Origin: M3007 sp964550795 | GTDB taxonomy: Bacteria > Bacteroidota > Bacteroidia > Chitinophagales > Saprospiraceae | Assembly: GCA_964550795.1 (NCBI GenBank) | Contig: CAZKBH010000019.1 | Span: 1-64,000, forward strand | Direction of reading: 5' to 3' | Length of the DNA: 64,000 nucleotides | Shown: positions 16,681 to 24,978 of the stretch, piece by piece | Position numbering within the stretch: position 1 is the first letter of the stretch | Layout: the number at the start of each line of letters is the position of its first letter | Translations under genes and position numbers: made by a program | Notes under the pieces: model-generated | Seen by the model: only the letters and a program-made list of their open reading frames with translations | Told to the model about the DNA's origin: nothing | The model's database searches: none

Positions 16681-18459
16681 ATGAAACCTGCACTTGTTGT
16701 CCTTTTCTTGTGGTGCTCCGTGCAGGCAATCGCTCAGCCAGAGTTCGACCGGCGGTTGAGTTTTGAACAAATTCAGGACTCTCTGCGCGACGGTATTACA
16801 GAGCGAAATCTGCGCAAACAGGCCATGGCCTGGTACCAGTGGGCCTATTACGACGAAGAAAAAACGGGCATTCCCGATTCCGCTTTCCAATATCTGGCTC
16901 GCAGCGCCGAACGATTCCAAAAAGCCGGTGACACAGTTGCCTACCAACGCGCCCGGGCGGATCTGGCCGATCGTCTTTCGGCACGGGGGCTTTGGGACGA
17001 GGCCATCAAGATGCAACAAGAAGCCCTGGATTATTTCAAACAAACCGGCAATTTGTATCTTGAAACGCACCTGCTGGCGCGCATGAGCAGGGTTTACTCC
17101 AATAAAGGCGACAACCAAAAAGCACTGGCGCTGCGGCGCTCATTCACAGAAAAAAACAAAATCCTGAAAGACACGGCACTGGACATTGCGGTGGCGAAGT
17201 ACGAGGTGGACCATAATGGCCAAATTGGGAAATACGCCATTGCGCGCTATGAAGCGTCCAATGCGCTGCGGCTGGCAGAACAAATAAAACGCCCGGACTA
17301 TATCACCTGGGGGCAGTATTCGGTAGGCTATTATAGTCTGCTGGACCGCGATTACAATATGGCCCTCTTTTTTCTCAAAAAAGCGGAACGTACCGCTCTT
17401 CGTTCCAACGTAGCCATGCGCCGAGAAATTTATCGGCATATTTCCTCCGCTTATAAAGCCTTGGACAGTCTGGAATTGGCCCTAAAATATGCCACCCGTG
17501 CAGAAGAAATTGGCGACACACTCCTTGTTCAGGAAAAAATGGCGGCCCTGCATCGCCTGGCCTTACAATTCGATACGCGTGAAAAACGCGCCGAAATCAT
17601 GAAGTTGGAAGAGGAAAAAAGTGCCGTTGAACAACAGTCCAAACAACAACAGGTTGGCCTTGCTACCCTGGGTGTAGCCCTCGCAGCGGTATTGTTGGCC
17701 CTTTTCTTCATCGTGCGCGATTACAGTCACCGAATGCGCGTAAATAAAGTCATAGCTGCGCAAACCGAAGAAATCAATCAGCAGAAAATCAGGGATTTAG
17801 AAAATACCTTGAAAATCGAAACCATGCAGAGCATGCTGGCCGGGCAAGAAAGCGAGCGACAGCGGGTAGCACAAGACCTGCACGACAGCGTGGGCGGTTT
17901 GCTTGCTGCGGCCAAAATCCAACTGGAAAGTATGACCGCCAAAAAGCCTCAACGTTCGGAAGATGAAGATTGGGTTAAAATTCGGGCGTTATTGGATGAA
18001 ACGGTTGCAGAAACGCGCCACATTGCCCGGAATATGCAGCCCAGCGCCTTGATGGAATTTGGCCTCGTTACCGCCCTGCGCGATCTTACCGCCCGGGTCC
18101 ATGGCAAAGGGGTGCCCCATATTACCTTCCAACATTTCGGCACTTTTGAAGGAATTGACCAGGCTGTCGCGCTCAATTGCTACCGAATTATTCAGGAATT
18201 GGTGCAAAACAGCCTGAAACACGCTAGAGCATCTGAAATTTTAGTGCAAATCACCCGCACCGAGAACCAACTTGCCCTGCTGGTAGAAGATGACGGAACA
18301 GGATTTGACCCTGAATCGGTTAAAAAAGGCATGGGAACCGATAATTTGATCCGCCGCGCGCAGTTTTTGAAAGGCGAGGTCAATGTACAATCGGCCAAAG
18401 GGCAGGGAACCAGTACCCTCGTAACCGTGCCACTACCAGAAACTCAGGGTAAACCCTGA
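16681..18459 (+). CDS. TPR-containing sensor histidine kinase (HisKA_3 type)
   Basis: 592 aa. Signal peptide MKPALVVLFLWCSVQAIAQ, then periplasmic TPR-like helices (~70-300), one transmembrane helix (~324-345), a coiled coil, and the kinase core. The H-box is VAQDLHDSVGGLL with the phospho-acceptor His401, and the HATPase_c domain carries QNSLKHA (N-box) and DDGTGFDPESVKKGMG (G1). This architecture is of the NarX/DegS class, which normally partners a LuxR/NarL-type regulator; none is adjacent. Stimulus unknown. Confidence 0.88.
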   Translation: MKPALVVLFLWCSVQAIAQPEFDRRLSFEQIQDSLRDGITERNLRKQAMAWYQWAYYDEEKTGIPDSAFQYLARSAERFQKAGDTVAYQRARADLADRLSARGLWDEAIKMQQEALDYFKQTGNLYLETHLLARMSRVYSNKGDNQKALALRRSFTEKNKILKDTALDIAVAKYEVDHNGQIGKYAIARYEASNALRLAEQIKRPDYITWGQYSVGYYSLLDRDYNMALFFLKKAERTALRSNVAMRREIYRHISSAYKALDSLELALKYATRAEEIGDTLLVQEKMAALHRLALQFDTREKRAEIMKLEEEKSAVEQQSKQQQVGLATLGVALAAVLLALFFIVRDYSHRMRVNKVIAAQTEEINQQKIRDLENTLKIETMQSMLAGQESERQRVAQDLHDSVGGLLAAAKIQLESMTAKKPQRSEDEDWVKIRALLDETVAETRHIARNMQPSALMEFGLVTALRDLTARVHGKGVPHITFQHFGTFEGIDQAVALNCYRIIQELVQNSLKHARASEILVQITRTENQLALLVEDDGTGFDPESVKKGMGTDNLIRRAQFLKGEVNVQSAKGQGTSTLVTVPLPETQGKP

Positions 18460-18598
18460 ATTTAAATACGGGTTTTATACGGATAAAAACGGTTGTGCTT
18501 CGCCCGACTTTTGTTCTGGGCATTTCAATAAACCGATTTACAATTACACAAGTGCCTTACCCCCCGTTTTTTAAAAAAATAGTTTTCTTCCATAGGGT

Positions 18599-18765
18599 TG
18601 TCTCTATTTCCGTTGAGACGGCTTTGTTCTAAACCTTTCGCGGCAAAAGAGCCGCAAATTCATCCCCCCTTCCATGGAATACCATGGTTGTTGAATATTC
18701 CTACCATACGCAGTTACAAATCGCCCGCCACTCAATGGAGTGGCAGGCGATTTTTGTTTTTGTAA
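18599..18765 (+). ncRNA. Candidate structured small RNA ending in a Rho-independent terminator
   Basis: No ORF occupies this interval. It contains a run of local hairpins: GTCTC/GAGAC near 18600-18619, GCGGC-AAAAGA-GCCGC near 18640-18655, CCATGG-AATA-CCATGG near 18672-18687. It ends in a strong terminator (18718-18733 with 18738-18753, one mismatch, then TTTTTGTTTTT). It is ~140 nt downstream of the histidine kinase stop and upstream of sod. It does not resemble tmRNA, SRP RNA or RNase P RNA. A long 3' UTR is the alternative. Confidence 0.4.
18718..18763 (+). terminator. Strong Rho-independent terminator
   Basis: A 16-bp stem (18718-18733 with 18738-18753, one mismatch) with a 4-nt loop is followed by a T-rich tract. 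It lies between the histidine kinase and superoxide dismutase genes. Confidence 0.85.
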
Positions 18766-18812
18766 AATCTGAACTTCTTACTTTTAGGGCTGTTTCAACT
18801 AAAACACCGGAT

Positions 18813-18849
18813 TTTGGACCCTGCATGGCACTCTTCTGCATGGTCCAAA
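18813..18849 (+). promoter_or_regulatory. Hairpin in the sod upstream region
   Basis: TTTGGACC (18813-18820) pairs with GGTCCAAA (18842-18849), and the interior contains a direct TGCATGG repeat. It ends 28 nt before the sod ATG, so it could be an operator or a leader structure. No T-run follows. Confidence 0.35.
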
Positions 18850-18877
18850 CCCATTATCCACCAACCAATATAAAGTT

Positions 18878-19483
18878 ATGGCATTTACGCTCCCTGAACT
18901 CCCCTACGCCTTTGATGCGCTCGAACCACATGTGGACGCGCGCACGATGGAAATTCACCACGGCAAACACCACGCTGCCTACGTCAACAACCTCAACGCA
19001 GCCCTGCTAGGCACGGAACATGAAGGCAAACCCCTCGAAACACTCCTTGCCAATATTAGCCAACACCCTCCAGCCGTACGCAACAACGGGGGCGGACATT
19101 GGAACCATACCATGTTCTGGGAAATTATGGCACCCAACGCCGGCGGCGAACCTACGGGCGATTTAGCCGCTCAAATCAATAAAAATTTCGGCTCCCTGGA
19201 AGAAATGAAAAAACAGTTTGCGCAGGCCGCTACCACGCGCTTTGGCTCTGGTTGGGCTTGGCTTTGCGTGGATGCCAACGGCGAATTGTTCATTACCTCC
19301 ACGCCAAACCAGGACAATCCGCTCATGGATGTGGCAGACAAAAAGGGTCAGCCGATCCTCGGTCTCGACGTTTGGGAACACGCCTACTACCTGCATTACC
19401 AAAACCGCCGCCCTGACTATATCGGTGCTTTTTGGAATGTGGTGAATTGGTCTGAGGTAGCCCGCCGTTTTGCTAAAAAATAA
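18878..19483 (+). CDS. sodA: Superoxide dismutase, Mn-type
   Basis: 201 aa. Fe/Mn SOD family, disproportionating superoxide to hydrogen peroxide and oxygen. Predicted metal ligands are His27 (EIHHGKHH), His77 (GGGHWNHTMFW), Asp164 and His168 (LGLDVWEHAYYLHY). The combination of Gly-Gly-Gly before HWNH and a C-domain Gln in TPNQDNPL is the Mn-type pattern; cambialistic use of Fe cannot be excluded. No signal peptide, so cytoplasmic. Monocistronic: the hairpin upstream and terminator at 19508 flank it. Confidence 0.95.
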   Translation: MAFTLPELPYAFDALEPHVDARTMEIHHGKHHAAYVNNLNAALLGTEHEGKPLETLLANISQHPPAVRNNGGGHWNHTMFWEIMAPNAGGEPTGDLAAQINKNFGSLEEMKKQFAQAATTRFGSGWAWLCVDANGELFITSTPNQDNPLMDVADKKGQPILGLDVWEHAYYLHYQNRRPDYIGAFWNVVNWSEVARRFAKK

Positions 19484-19507
19484 GTAAAAGGCTTTAAAAT
19501 ACAAATT

Positions 19508-19549
19508 CGCCCCCGCTTTCTTTGCTGAAAGTGGGGGCGTTTTAATTTT
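19508..19549 (+). terminator. Rho-independent terminator of sodA
   Basis: A 13-bp stem (CGCCCCCGCTTTC at 19508-19520 with 19527-19539) and 6-nt loop are followed by TTTTAATTTT, 25 nt after the sodA stop. Confidence 0.88.
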
Positions 19550-19612
19550 GGGACTTTGTGTCCTTTGTCTTCATCTTCCATAAAGTTTCAGCAGAAAGGG
19601 CATCCCCCGACG

Positions 19613-19620
19613 TACTTTTG
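19613..19620 (+). promoter_or_regulatory. -7 promoter box (TACTTTTG) of the TonB receptor gene
   Basis: A perfect TAnnTTTG match, 24 nt before the ATG at 19645 and after the sodA terminator. No clear -33 TTG. Confidence 0.55.
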
Positions 19621-19644
19621 CCCTGAATCCAGCTCGCCCGTAGC

Positions 19645-21156
19645 ATGACCCGACAAAAATTCTTCCTTTGCAGCCTCTTTCTCTGCTGCGCAAGTTTTCT
19701 CTCCGCCCAACAAACCGCCACCGTCTATGGCCGCGTCACCGATGCTTCCGACGGACAACCAGTAGAATTGGTGAGCGTTTTCATCAAAGGCTCGGGCAAA
19801 GCCGTTAGTACCGACGAAAATGGAAAATTTGCCACACAAATCCCTGCCAATCAACGCATTGTACTCTCCTTCAAACGAGTGGCGTATCAAGAAACTTCAG
19901 CAGATGTTTTGGCCTTGCAACCCGGCGCACGGTATGCGCTGGACTTGACCATGTCGCCCATAGGGGCCAATTTGGAGGTGGTGATCAGTGGCCGCAGACT
20001 CGACGATGGCGGGATGATTAAAGAAACAAACATGACGGACCTGAGACTCCTGCCGAGTACCACGGGGAATTTGGAAAGTGTTTTGCCCCATATTGCACTC
20101 GGCACCAACATGGGTACAGGCGGCGAACTCAGTTCCCAATACCAGGTGCGCGGTGGCAACTACGATGAAAACCTCGTGTACGTCAACGATTTTGAAATCT
20201 ACCGCCCACAACTGATCCGTGCCGGCCAACAGGAAGGTCTGACGTTTCCGAACATTGACCTCATCCGCGATCTTTCCTTTTCGAGCGGTGGTTTTCAGGC
20301 CAAATACGGCGACAAACTTTCCTCCGTGCTGGACGTCAAGTACAAACGCCCCGATAGTTTGCGGGCCAGTGCCAGTGCGAGTTTGTTGGGGGCATCGGCG
20401 CATTTGGAAGGCAGTTGGAAACCCGATAAAAAAGGTTTTCGCGCTTTCCGATACCTCGTTGGGGCGCGTTACAAAACCACCCGAACCCTGCTTGGAAGTC
20501 TGGACGTGCAAGGGGAATACATCCCCAATTTCACCGACATTCAGGCTTACCTGACCTATGATTTGAGCCGCGATTGGCAGATAGGGGCGATTGGGAATTT
20601 TAACCGTTCGACCTATGCGTTTCAGCCGCAAAGTTTGGCCCGGGCTTTTGGATTGATTGATTATGCCCTGCAATTGCGCACCGCTTTCGAAGGCCAGGAG
20701 GTGGATGATTTTACCCAATCCATGGGCGGCATTTCGTTGACTTATTTGCCGGATCGGGAGCGCAATCCATTGTATCACAAGTTTTTAGCTTCGGTTTGGA
20801 GCAGTCAGGAGAACGAGCGTTTTGATATTTTGGGCTATTATATTTTGGGCGAATTAGAGGAAAATCTCGGCGCCGATAATTTTGGAGAAATCACCAATAT
20901 ACTCGGCACGGGGACCCAACACACCTGGGTGCGCAATTACCTCAATGCCGAGGTGCGCAACGTGGAATACAAAGGTGGCATCGAGCTTCAGCGCGAACGA
21001 ACCGAGGGCGGACCGGAACGCACCCACTTTTGCAATGGTCGGCTAAATGGCAAAACGAGCAAATTCAAGACCGGATCAATGAGTGGGAGCGCCTCGATTC
21101 GGCCCTGTACTCCTTGCCTTACGATACCATCGCGCTCAACGTGCGGCGGGTGCTAA
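19645..21156 (+). CDS. TonB-dependent receptor, N-terminal part (frameshifted gene)
   Basis: Signal peptide (MTRQKFFLCSLFLCCASFLSA), a CarboxypepD_reg-like domain (~25-110, VYGRVTDASDGQPVELVSVF), a plug domain (~115-230, SQYQVRGGNYDENLVYVNDF) and the first beta-barrel strands. Reading is convincing up to about residue 455 (ELQRERTEGG). The last ~50 codons of this frame are non-homologous filler ending at a stop at 21154-21156, while the barrel continues in another frame from ~21015. The intact protein would be ~845 aa, an outer-membrane importer of an unknown ligand energised by TonB. One missing nucleotide near 21005-21025 explains the break. Confidence 0.8.
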   Translation: MTRQKFFLCSLFLCCASFLSAQQTATVYGRVTDASDGQPVELVSVFIKGSGKAVSTDENGKFATQIPANQRIVLSFKRVAYQETSADVLALQPGARYALDLTMSPIGANLEVVISGRRLDDGGMIKETNMTDLRLLPSTTGNLESVLPHIALGTNMGTGGELSSQYQVRGGNYDENLVYVNDFEIYRPQLIRAGQQEGLTFPNIDLIRDLSFSSGGFQAKYGDKLSSVLDVKYKRPDSLRASASASLLGASAHLEGSWKPDKKGFRAFRYLVGARYKTTRTLLGSLDVQGEYIPNFTDIQAYLTYDLSRDWQIGAIGNFNRSTYAFQPQSLARAFGLIDYALQLRTAFEGQEVDDFTQSMGGISLTYLPDRERNPLYHKFLASVWSSQENERFDILGYYILGELEENLGADNFGEITNILGTGTQHTWVRNYLNAEVRNVEYKGGIELQRERTEGGPERTHFCNGRLNGKTSKFKTGSMSGSASIRPCTPCLTIPSRSTCGGC

Positions 21157-22184
21157 AAACCCGAAATTCACTTGCCAGCGACCGCTTTTCGGCCTTTTTT
21201 CAAGATACCTGGACCTGGAGACAAGACGGGGTGCGCGAAGTGCAGGTCATAGCCGGGGTGCGTGGCCAGTATTGGAACTTAAATCAGGAACTTTTTGTGA
21301 CCCCAAGGGCGCAGGTGTTGTACAAACCCCTGGATACCCGCCGCGATATATCGTACCGATTGGGCGGGGGACTGTTCTACCAGCCCTCGTTTTACCGCGA
21401 AATGCGGCGATTGGACGGGACGGTGAACACGGATTTGCAGGCCCAAAAATCCGCGCATGCGGTGGGCGGTTTCACTTGGGATTTTCTTTGGGGCAAACGC
21501 CGTCCGGTGAAAATGCGCCTCATCGCCGAGACGTATTACAAGCAAATGTGGGATCTGGTTTCTTTTGATCTCGACAATGTGCGCATTCGGTACGCGGGGG
21601 AGAACAACTCACGCGGATACGCCACGGGTTTTGATATTCGCCTCAACGGGGAGTTTGTAAAAGGCGCGGAAAGTTGGGTCAATTTTTCCCTGCTCCGCAC
21701 CCGAGAAAGCATCGAAGGGGTGCAGCACCGGGTGCGCAATGTGGGTGAGCGCGAGGGCAAGGACGTGAAAGATGTGCCGCGTCCAACCGACCGGCTGTTC
21801 ACTTTTTCCACCTTTTTTCAGGACTATCTGCGCGGCAACCAGAACATTCGGATGCACCTGAATTTCACAGTCGGCTCCGGGCTGCCGTTTGGGGTGCCGG
21901 ACAACAACATTATTTTCAGAAATCCGTACCGATTCGCGCCGTACCACCGGGTGGACATTGGCTTTGGCTTCCAGCTTTGGAAACAACAATGGCGTTATCG
22001 AAAACCCAATCATTTTCTGCGGTTCACCCGCAATACCTGGGCCAGTCTGGAGGTGTTCAATCTAATGAAAGTAGCCAACGAAGCCTCCAATGTTTGGATC
22101 AAAACGATTGAAAATACCCAGTACGCGATTCCGAATTATTTGACGGGCAGGCGCTTGAATTTGCGTTTGAGGATGGATTTTTGA
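21030..22184 (+). CDS. TonB-dependent receptor, C-terminal beta-barrel part (frameshifted gene)
   Basis: The frame opens before 21030 and reads directly on from the upstream part: THPLLQWSAKWQNEQIQD, then barrel strands to the C-terminal ending NLRLRMDF, whose final Phe is the usual outer-membrane barrel terminus. The indicated start is only where the open frame begins and has no initiation signal of its own. Whether this is a true pseudogene, a sequencing error or a phase-variable receptor cannot be decided from one sequence. No SusD-like partner gene follows. Confidence 0.75.
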   Translation: MQWSAKWQNEQIQDRINEWERLDSALYSLPYDTIALNVRRVLKTRNSLASDRFSAFFQDTWTWRQDGVREVQVIAGVRGQYWNLNQELFVTPRAQVLYKPLDTRRDISYRLGGGLFYQPSFYREMRRLDGTVNTDLQAQKSAHAVGGFTWDFLWGKRRPVKMRLIAETYYKQMWDLVSFDLDNVRIRYAGENNSRGYATGFDIRLNGEFVKGAESWVNFSLLRTRESIEGVQHRVRNVGEREGKDVKDVPRPTDRLFTFSTFFQDYLRGNQNIRMHLNFTVGSGLPFGVPDNNIIFRNPYRFAPYHRVDIGFGFQLWKQQWRYRKPNHFLRFTRNTWASLEVFNLMKVANEASNVWIKTIENTQYAIPNYLTGRRLNLRLRMDF

Positions 22185-22201
22185 GGCGCTGGTTTTTATG
22201 G

Positions 22202-22232
22202 CGCTGGCGCACGGCTCTGCCGTGTGCCAGCG
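22202..22232. repeat. GCTGGCGCACGGC-type palindrome, short copy
   Basis: The arms 22202-22215 and 22219-22232 (one mismatch) form a hairpin immediately after the TonB receptor stop. Longer nested copies of the same palindrome occur at 24359-24465 and 54418-54523. Confidence 0.6.
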
Positions 22233-22312
22233 TCACCCATTCGCCTAAGCTATCCGTGCGCCAGCGGGTACATTTAGGACAACTGAACTTGATTTATAAC
22301 CCCACTTCTATT

Positions 22313-22966
22313 ATGAGACATTCTTTTATGCACCCTTTTGTATTCTTTATTTTCATTTTCTTGTTCGGGCTCCAAGCGTGCGGGAAAAAGGATACCATTA
22401 TTCATGGTGTGGTCACAGATGCAGATACTGGAATTTCACTTGCCGAAGCTGTGATTTTTTACGGTGTTTGGAGTGGTTCACAGTTTATGGGTACTTACTC
22501 AATTGTAACCGAAGAGGACGGTAAATATAACATTGAGCTTAAGCACCAAGAATATTTTTCTGGACTGACTGTTGAGAAGGTCGGCTATGTACCTAAACTA
22601 GGGTTAGGTACAAGTTATGTAAACGGTACCGTGAACGATATAGAAACGAAGTTATACCCCAAAAATGGGATACTGAAATTGGTTTTAGAAAATACGTCCT
22701 CTAAAGATGATTCATTGTACGTAAGAATTTTCAGTCCAATTATGGATGCTGAATACGGAATCTCAAAGGGCTTTATTTTTTATACACCCATTCACGTCCA
22801 AGGCATATCTGAGCATATTACCTTAATTAGATTGGCCTCTGAAGAAACTATTGATATCTATTGGGGGAATGATGCGATCCCTGCATCGCAAATTCTTCTT
22901 GCGCCTAATCATGATAGTGTTTATGTGACTCGTATGGATACCACGACCTTAAAGATTTCTTTCTAA
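22313..22966 (+). CDS. Lipoprotein with carboxypeptidase-regulatory-like domain
   Basis: 217 aa from the ATG at 22313; an alternative ATG lies five codons on. The hydrophobic leader ends in the lipobox FGLQAC followed by GKKD. Residues ~30-110 form a CarboxypepD_reg-like beta-sandwich (IIHGVVTDADTGISLAEAVIF, GKYNIELKHQ). The remainder is beta-rich without a recognised family. Base composition is more AT-rich than the flanking genes. Located between a TonB receptor remnant and a deiminase gene with ~40 bp to the latter; function unknown. Confidence 0.7.
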   Translation: MRHSFMHPFVFFIFIFLFGLQACGKKDTIIHGVVTDADTGISLAEAVIFYGVWSGSQFMGTYSIVTEEDGKYNIELKHQEYFSGLTVEKVGYVPKLGLGTSYVNGTVNDIETKLYPKNGILKLVLENTSSKDDSLYVRIFSPIMDAEYGISKGFIFYTPIHVQGISEHITLIRLASEETIDIYWGNDAIPASQILLAPNHDSVYVTRMDTTTLKISF

Positions 22967-23007
22967 AATGCTACCTTGCTAGCTTCAACAAATAACTATT
23001 CTTCATC

Positions 23008-24297
23008 ATGGAAAATGCATATAAATGCTTGATCTACTTTTGGTTATTGCCTATTTTGGCTTATAGTCAGCCCCTTCAGCCCTATACGGTGCCTGAATAC
23101 GCCCCAACGCAAGCGGTACTAATTGAATGGGATTTCAATGATTACACCTGGAGTTTGTATTCAGATCTCATCGCCGAGTGTCGCGAGGCAACGGAAGTGA
23201 TTTGTGTTGTGCGCAACCTTGAGGAGGAAAATGAAATGAAGCAGCGCTTGGAAGAAGATGGAGTGCTGTTGTCTAATATTAGCTTTGTACAGGTACCCTG
23301 TGAGCGGATGTGGATCCGCGACCATGGCCCTTTTGCCGTGCAGACCGAGGGGGGTGTTGCCTATCTGGATTTTAATGACAAAGCAGATAGCGGCCTGGAT
23401 GAAAACTTGCCTACTAACCTGGCCAAAGCATGGGGCTTGATGGCTTATGAGCGGCCGTGGATATTTGATGGGGGCAATCTGCTGGTGGACAGCTATGGCA
23501 CCTTATTTTGCACTGATGCGCTTTATACCAACAACCCAGCCATTTCGCCTACTCAAATTGAAGGGGATTTAGCATTGTTTATGGGTATTCAAAAAGTTGT
23601 CCCGCTTCGTAGGCAGCACAACGATTACTGGGCACACATTGATATGCAAATCAAATTGCTGGACGACACAACTTTTGTGATTTCGAGCGTAACACCTTTT
23701 CATCCTGGTTTTGATAGCCTGGAATTAAATTTTGCAACACTGGATACGCTCACTGGGCCTCATGGCAAACCTTACAGAATTGAGCGGCTGCCGAATGCCG
23801 ATGACTGGAAAACGTATGCCAACGCACTGATGCTTAACAACCGGGTAATCGTGCCGATATACGGCCACGCCAATGACAGCCTTGCGTTGCAAATTTATCA
23901 AGACCTTCTTCCCAACCATACGGTTCGAGGCGTTAACTGCGATAAAATCATTGCCTGGGAGGGCGCACTGCACTGTATCACCATGCAATTGTTCGATTCT
24001 AGTCAGGTCACTGCCCTGAAAGAAATTACGCAACCATTTGAACCACTAAATATTTTTCCAAATCCGACCAAGTCCCAAGCTGAAGCATATCTACAACTGG
24101 TTTCTCATAACTATCAAAAACAGAGACTACTCATTTATAATCAAGCGGGACAATTGCAAAGCCAGAAGACTGTTTATCTGGTGCCTGGAGAAAATTGGAT
24201 AACCTTACCAGAATCTTTACCAGCCGGGCATTACGCTGTCGTGCTCCAAGGCGAAAAAGGGGTAAAAAAAATCGGAACCTGGGTGATTATTCATTAG
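23008..24297 (+). CDS. Secreted peptidylarginine/agmatine deiminase family enzyme with T9SS tail
   Basis: 429 aa. Signal peptide (to ~residue 20, AYSQ), a PAD_porph-type guanidino-modifying domain (~22-335) and a T9SS type A sorting domain (~345-429, LNIFPNPTKSQ ... LPAGHYAVVL). Predicted catalytic residues: Asp105 in WIRDHGPF, His210 in WAHIDMQ, Cys323 in ALHCITM. Enzymes of this family convert agmatine or peptidyl-arginine to the citrulline form; the export signal plus sorting tail resembles the Porphyromonas peptidylarginine deiminase more than cytosolic agmatine deiminases. Substrate is inference. Confidence 0.8.
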   Translation: MENAYKCLIYFWLLPILAYSQPLQPYTVPEYAPTQAVLIEWDFNDYTWSLYSDLIAECREATEVICVVRNLEEENEMKQRLEEDGVLLSNISFVQVPCERMWIRDHGPFAVQTEGGVAYLDFNDKADSGLDENLPTNLAKAWGLMAYERPWIFDGGNLLVDSYGTLFCTDALYTNNPAISPTQIEGDLALFMGIQKVVPLRRQHNDYWAHIDMQIKLLDDTTFVISSVTPFHPGFDSLELNFATLDTLTGPHGKPYRIERLPNADDWKTYANALMLNNRVIVPIYGHANDSLALQIYQDLLPNHTVRGVNCDKIIAWEGALHCITMQLFDSSQVTALKEITQPFEPLNIFPNPTKSQAEAYLQLVSHNYQKQRLLIYNQAGQLQSQKTVYLVPGENWITLPESLPAGHYAVVLQGEKGVKKIGTWVIIH

Positions 24298-24358
24298 AAT
24301 ACATGCTCTAATAAAATAATAAACGCTCTGCCAACAAGTAGGCTGGTGGAACCTACCC

Positions 24359-24470
24359 GCTGGCGCACGGCTCTGCCGTGTGCCCACTATCCTGTCGGTT
24401 CTACCGACCCACCTTGTCGGCAGAACCGACAGAATAATAGGCACACGGCAGAGCCGTGCGCCAGCTTTTT
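24359..24470. repeat. Nested palindromic element (26-bp outer arms)
   Basis: The outer arms 24359-24384 and 24440-24465 are perfect 26-nt inverted repeats (GCTGGCGCACGGCTCTGCCG start). Inside them is a second stem (24392-24408 with 24416-24432, one mismatch). A T-run follows on the plus strand, so it may also terminate the deiminase transcript. An almost identical element lies at 54418-54523. Confidence 0.75.
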
Positions 24471-24510
24471 ACTTGATACGATGAACGGAAAGTGGTCTTA
24501 ACGATATGGA

Positions 24511-24575
24511 CTTCAGGCCGTCGTAGGTAGGTATTCTCCTGCGCCGTAAACGGCGCAATTCCCGACGGCCTGAAG
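24511..24575. repeat. Second nested palindrome (CTTCAGGCCGTCG)
   Basis: The outer arms 24511-24523 and 24563-24575 are perfect. An inner stem TGCGCCG/CGGCGCA (24540-24546 with 24551-24557) sits between them. It lies between convergent genes. Confidence 0.6.
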
Positions 24576-24600
24576 GCCAAACCACCACTGACAGCGCACC

Positions 24601-24786
24601 CTAAGAACCAATCTTCTTGCGCGTCTTTTTGGGCATCAGCCCTTCTTGCCGTTTGCCCTTTTTTTTCTTGGGAACTTTTAGGCTCGATTCGGCCGGGCAG
24701 CCGCTTTTTTTACTGCAGGCAGGTGCCGTCAAGGCCACTGAAAAAAACAGCAGCAAATACAAGGGCCAATAGCGACGAATATTCAT
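24601..24786 (-). CDS. Tiny lipoprotein B
   Basis: 61 aa from the ATG at 24786. A hydrophobic leader (YWPLYLLLFFSVALTAPAC) ends in a lipobox cysteine, followed by SKKSGCPAES and a very basic tail of repeated Lys/Arg. It shares the APACS.KSGCP motif with the gene immediately upstream (7-bp gap), so the two look like a tandem duplication. Function unknown. The basic tail on a short lipid anchor suggests envelope-surface charge or nucleic acid/polymer contact, which is speculation. Confidence 0.6.
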   Translation of the reverse strand: MNIRRYWPLYLLLFFSVALTAPACSKKSGCPAESSLKVPKKKKGKRQEGLMPKKTRKKIGS

Positions 24787-24793
24787 GACAAAC

Positions 24794-24949
24794 TCAGTTT
24801 TTCTTACTTTTTTTCTTGGCATCTTTGGCAAAAACATCGCTTGCGTGTGTCGCTTGCGGGCAACCAGATTTACGGCTGCAGGCCGGGGCAATTACTGCCA
24901 CCATAAAAAGAAACAAAAGAGCGGTCGGTACAATTCGAGAAAATTTCAT
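24794..24949 (-). CDS. Tiny lipoprotein A
   Basis: 51 aa from the ATG at 24949 to the stop at 24794-24796. Leader MKFSRIVPTALLFLFMVAVI, lipobox IAPAC, then SRKSGCPQATHASDV and a Lys-rich end (AKKKSKKN). Paralogous to the next gene downstream (shared APACS.KSGCP). It lies 32 bp after the yidD stop on the same strand, so yidD and both lipoprotein genes may form one transcript. Confidence 0.55.
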   Translation of the reverse strand: MKFSRIVPTALLFLFMVAVIAPACSRKSGCPQATHASDVFAKDAKKKSKKN

Positions 24950-24978
24950 GGAAAACAATTTTGTTGAATGGATAGTAC

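Noticed and set aside
19897..20778. A 293-aa minus-strand frame opposite the TonB receptor
   Set aside because: Antisense of a recognised receptor; composition is not that of a real protein.
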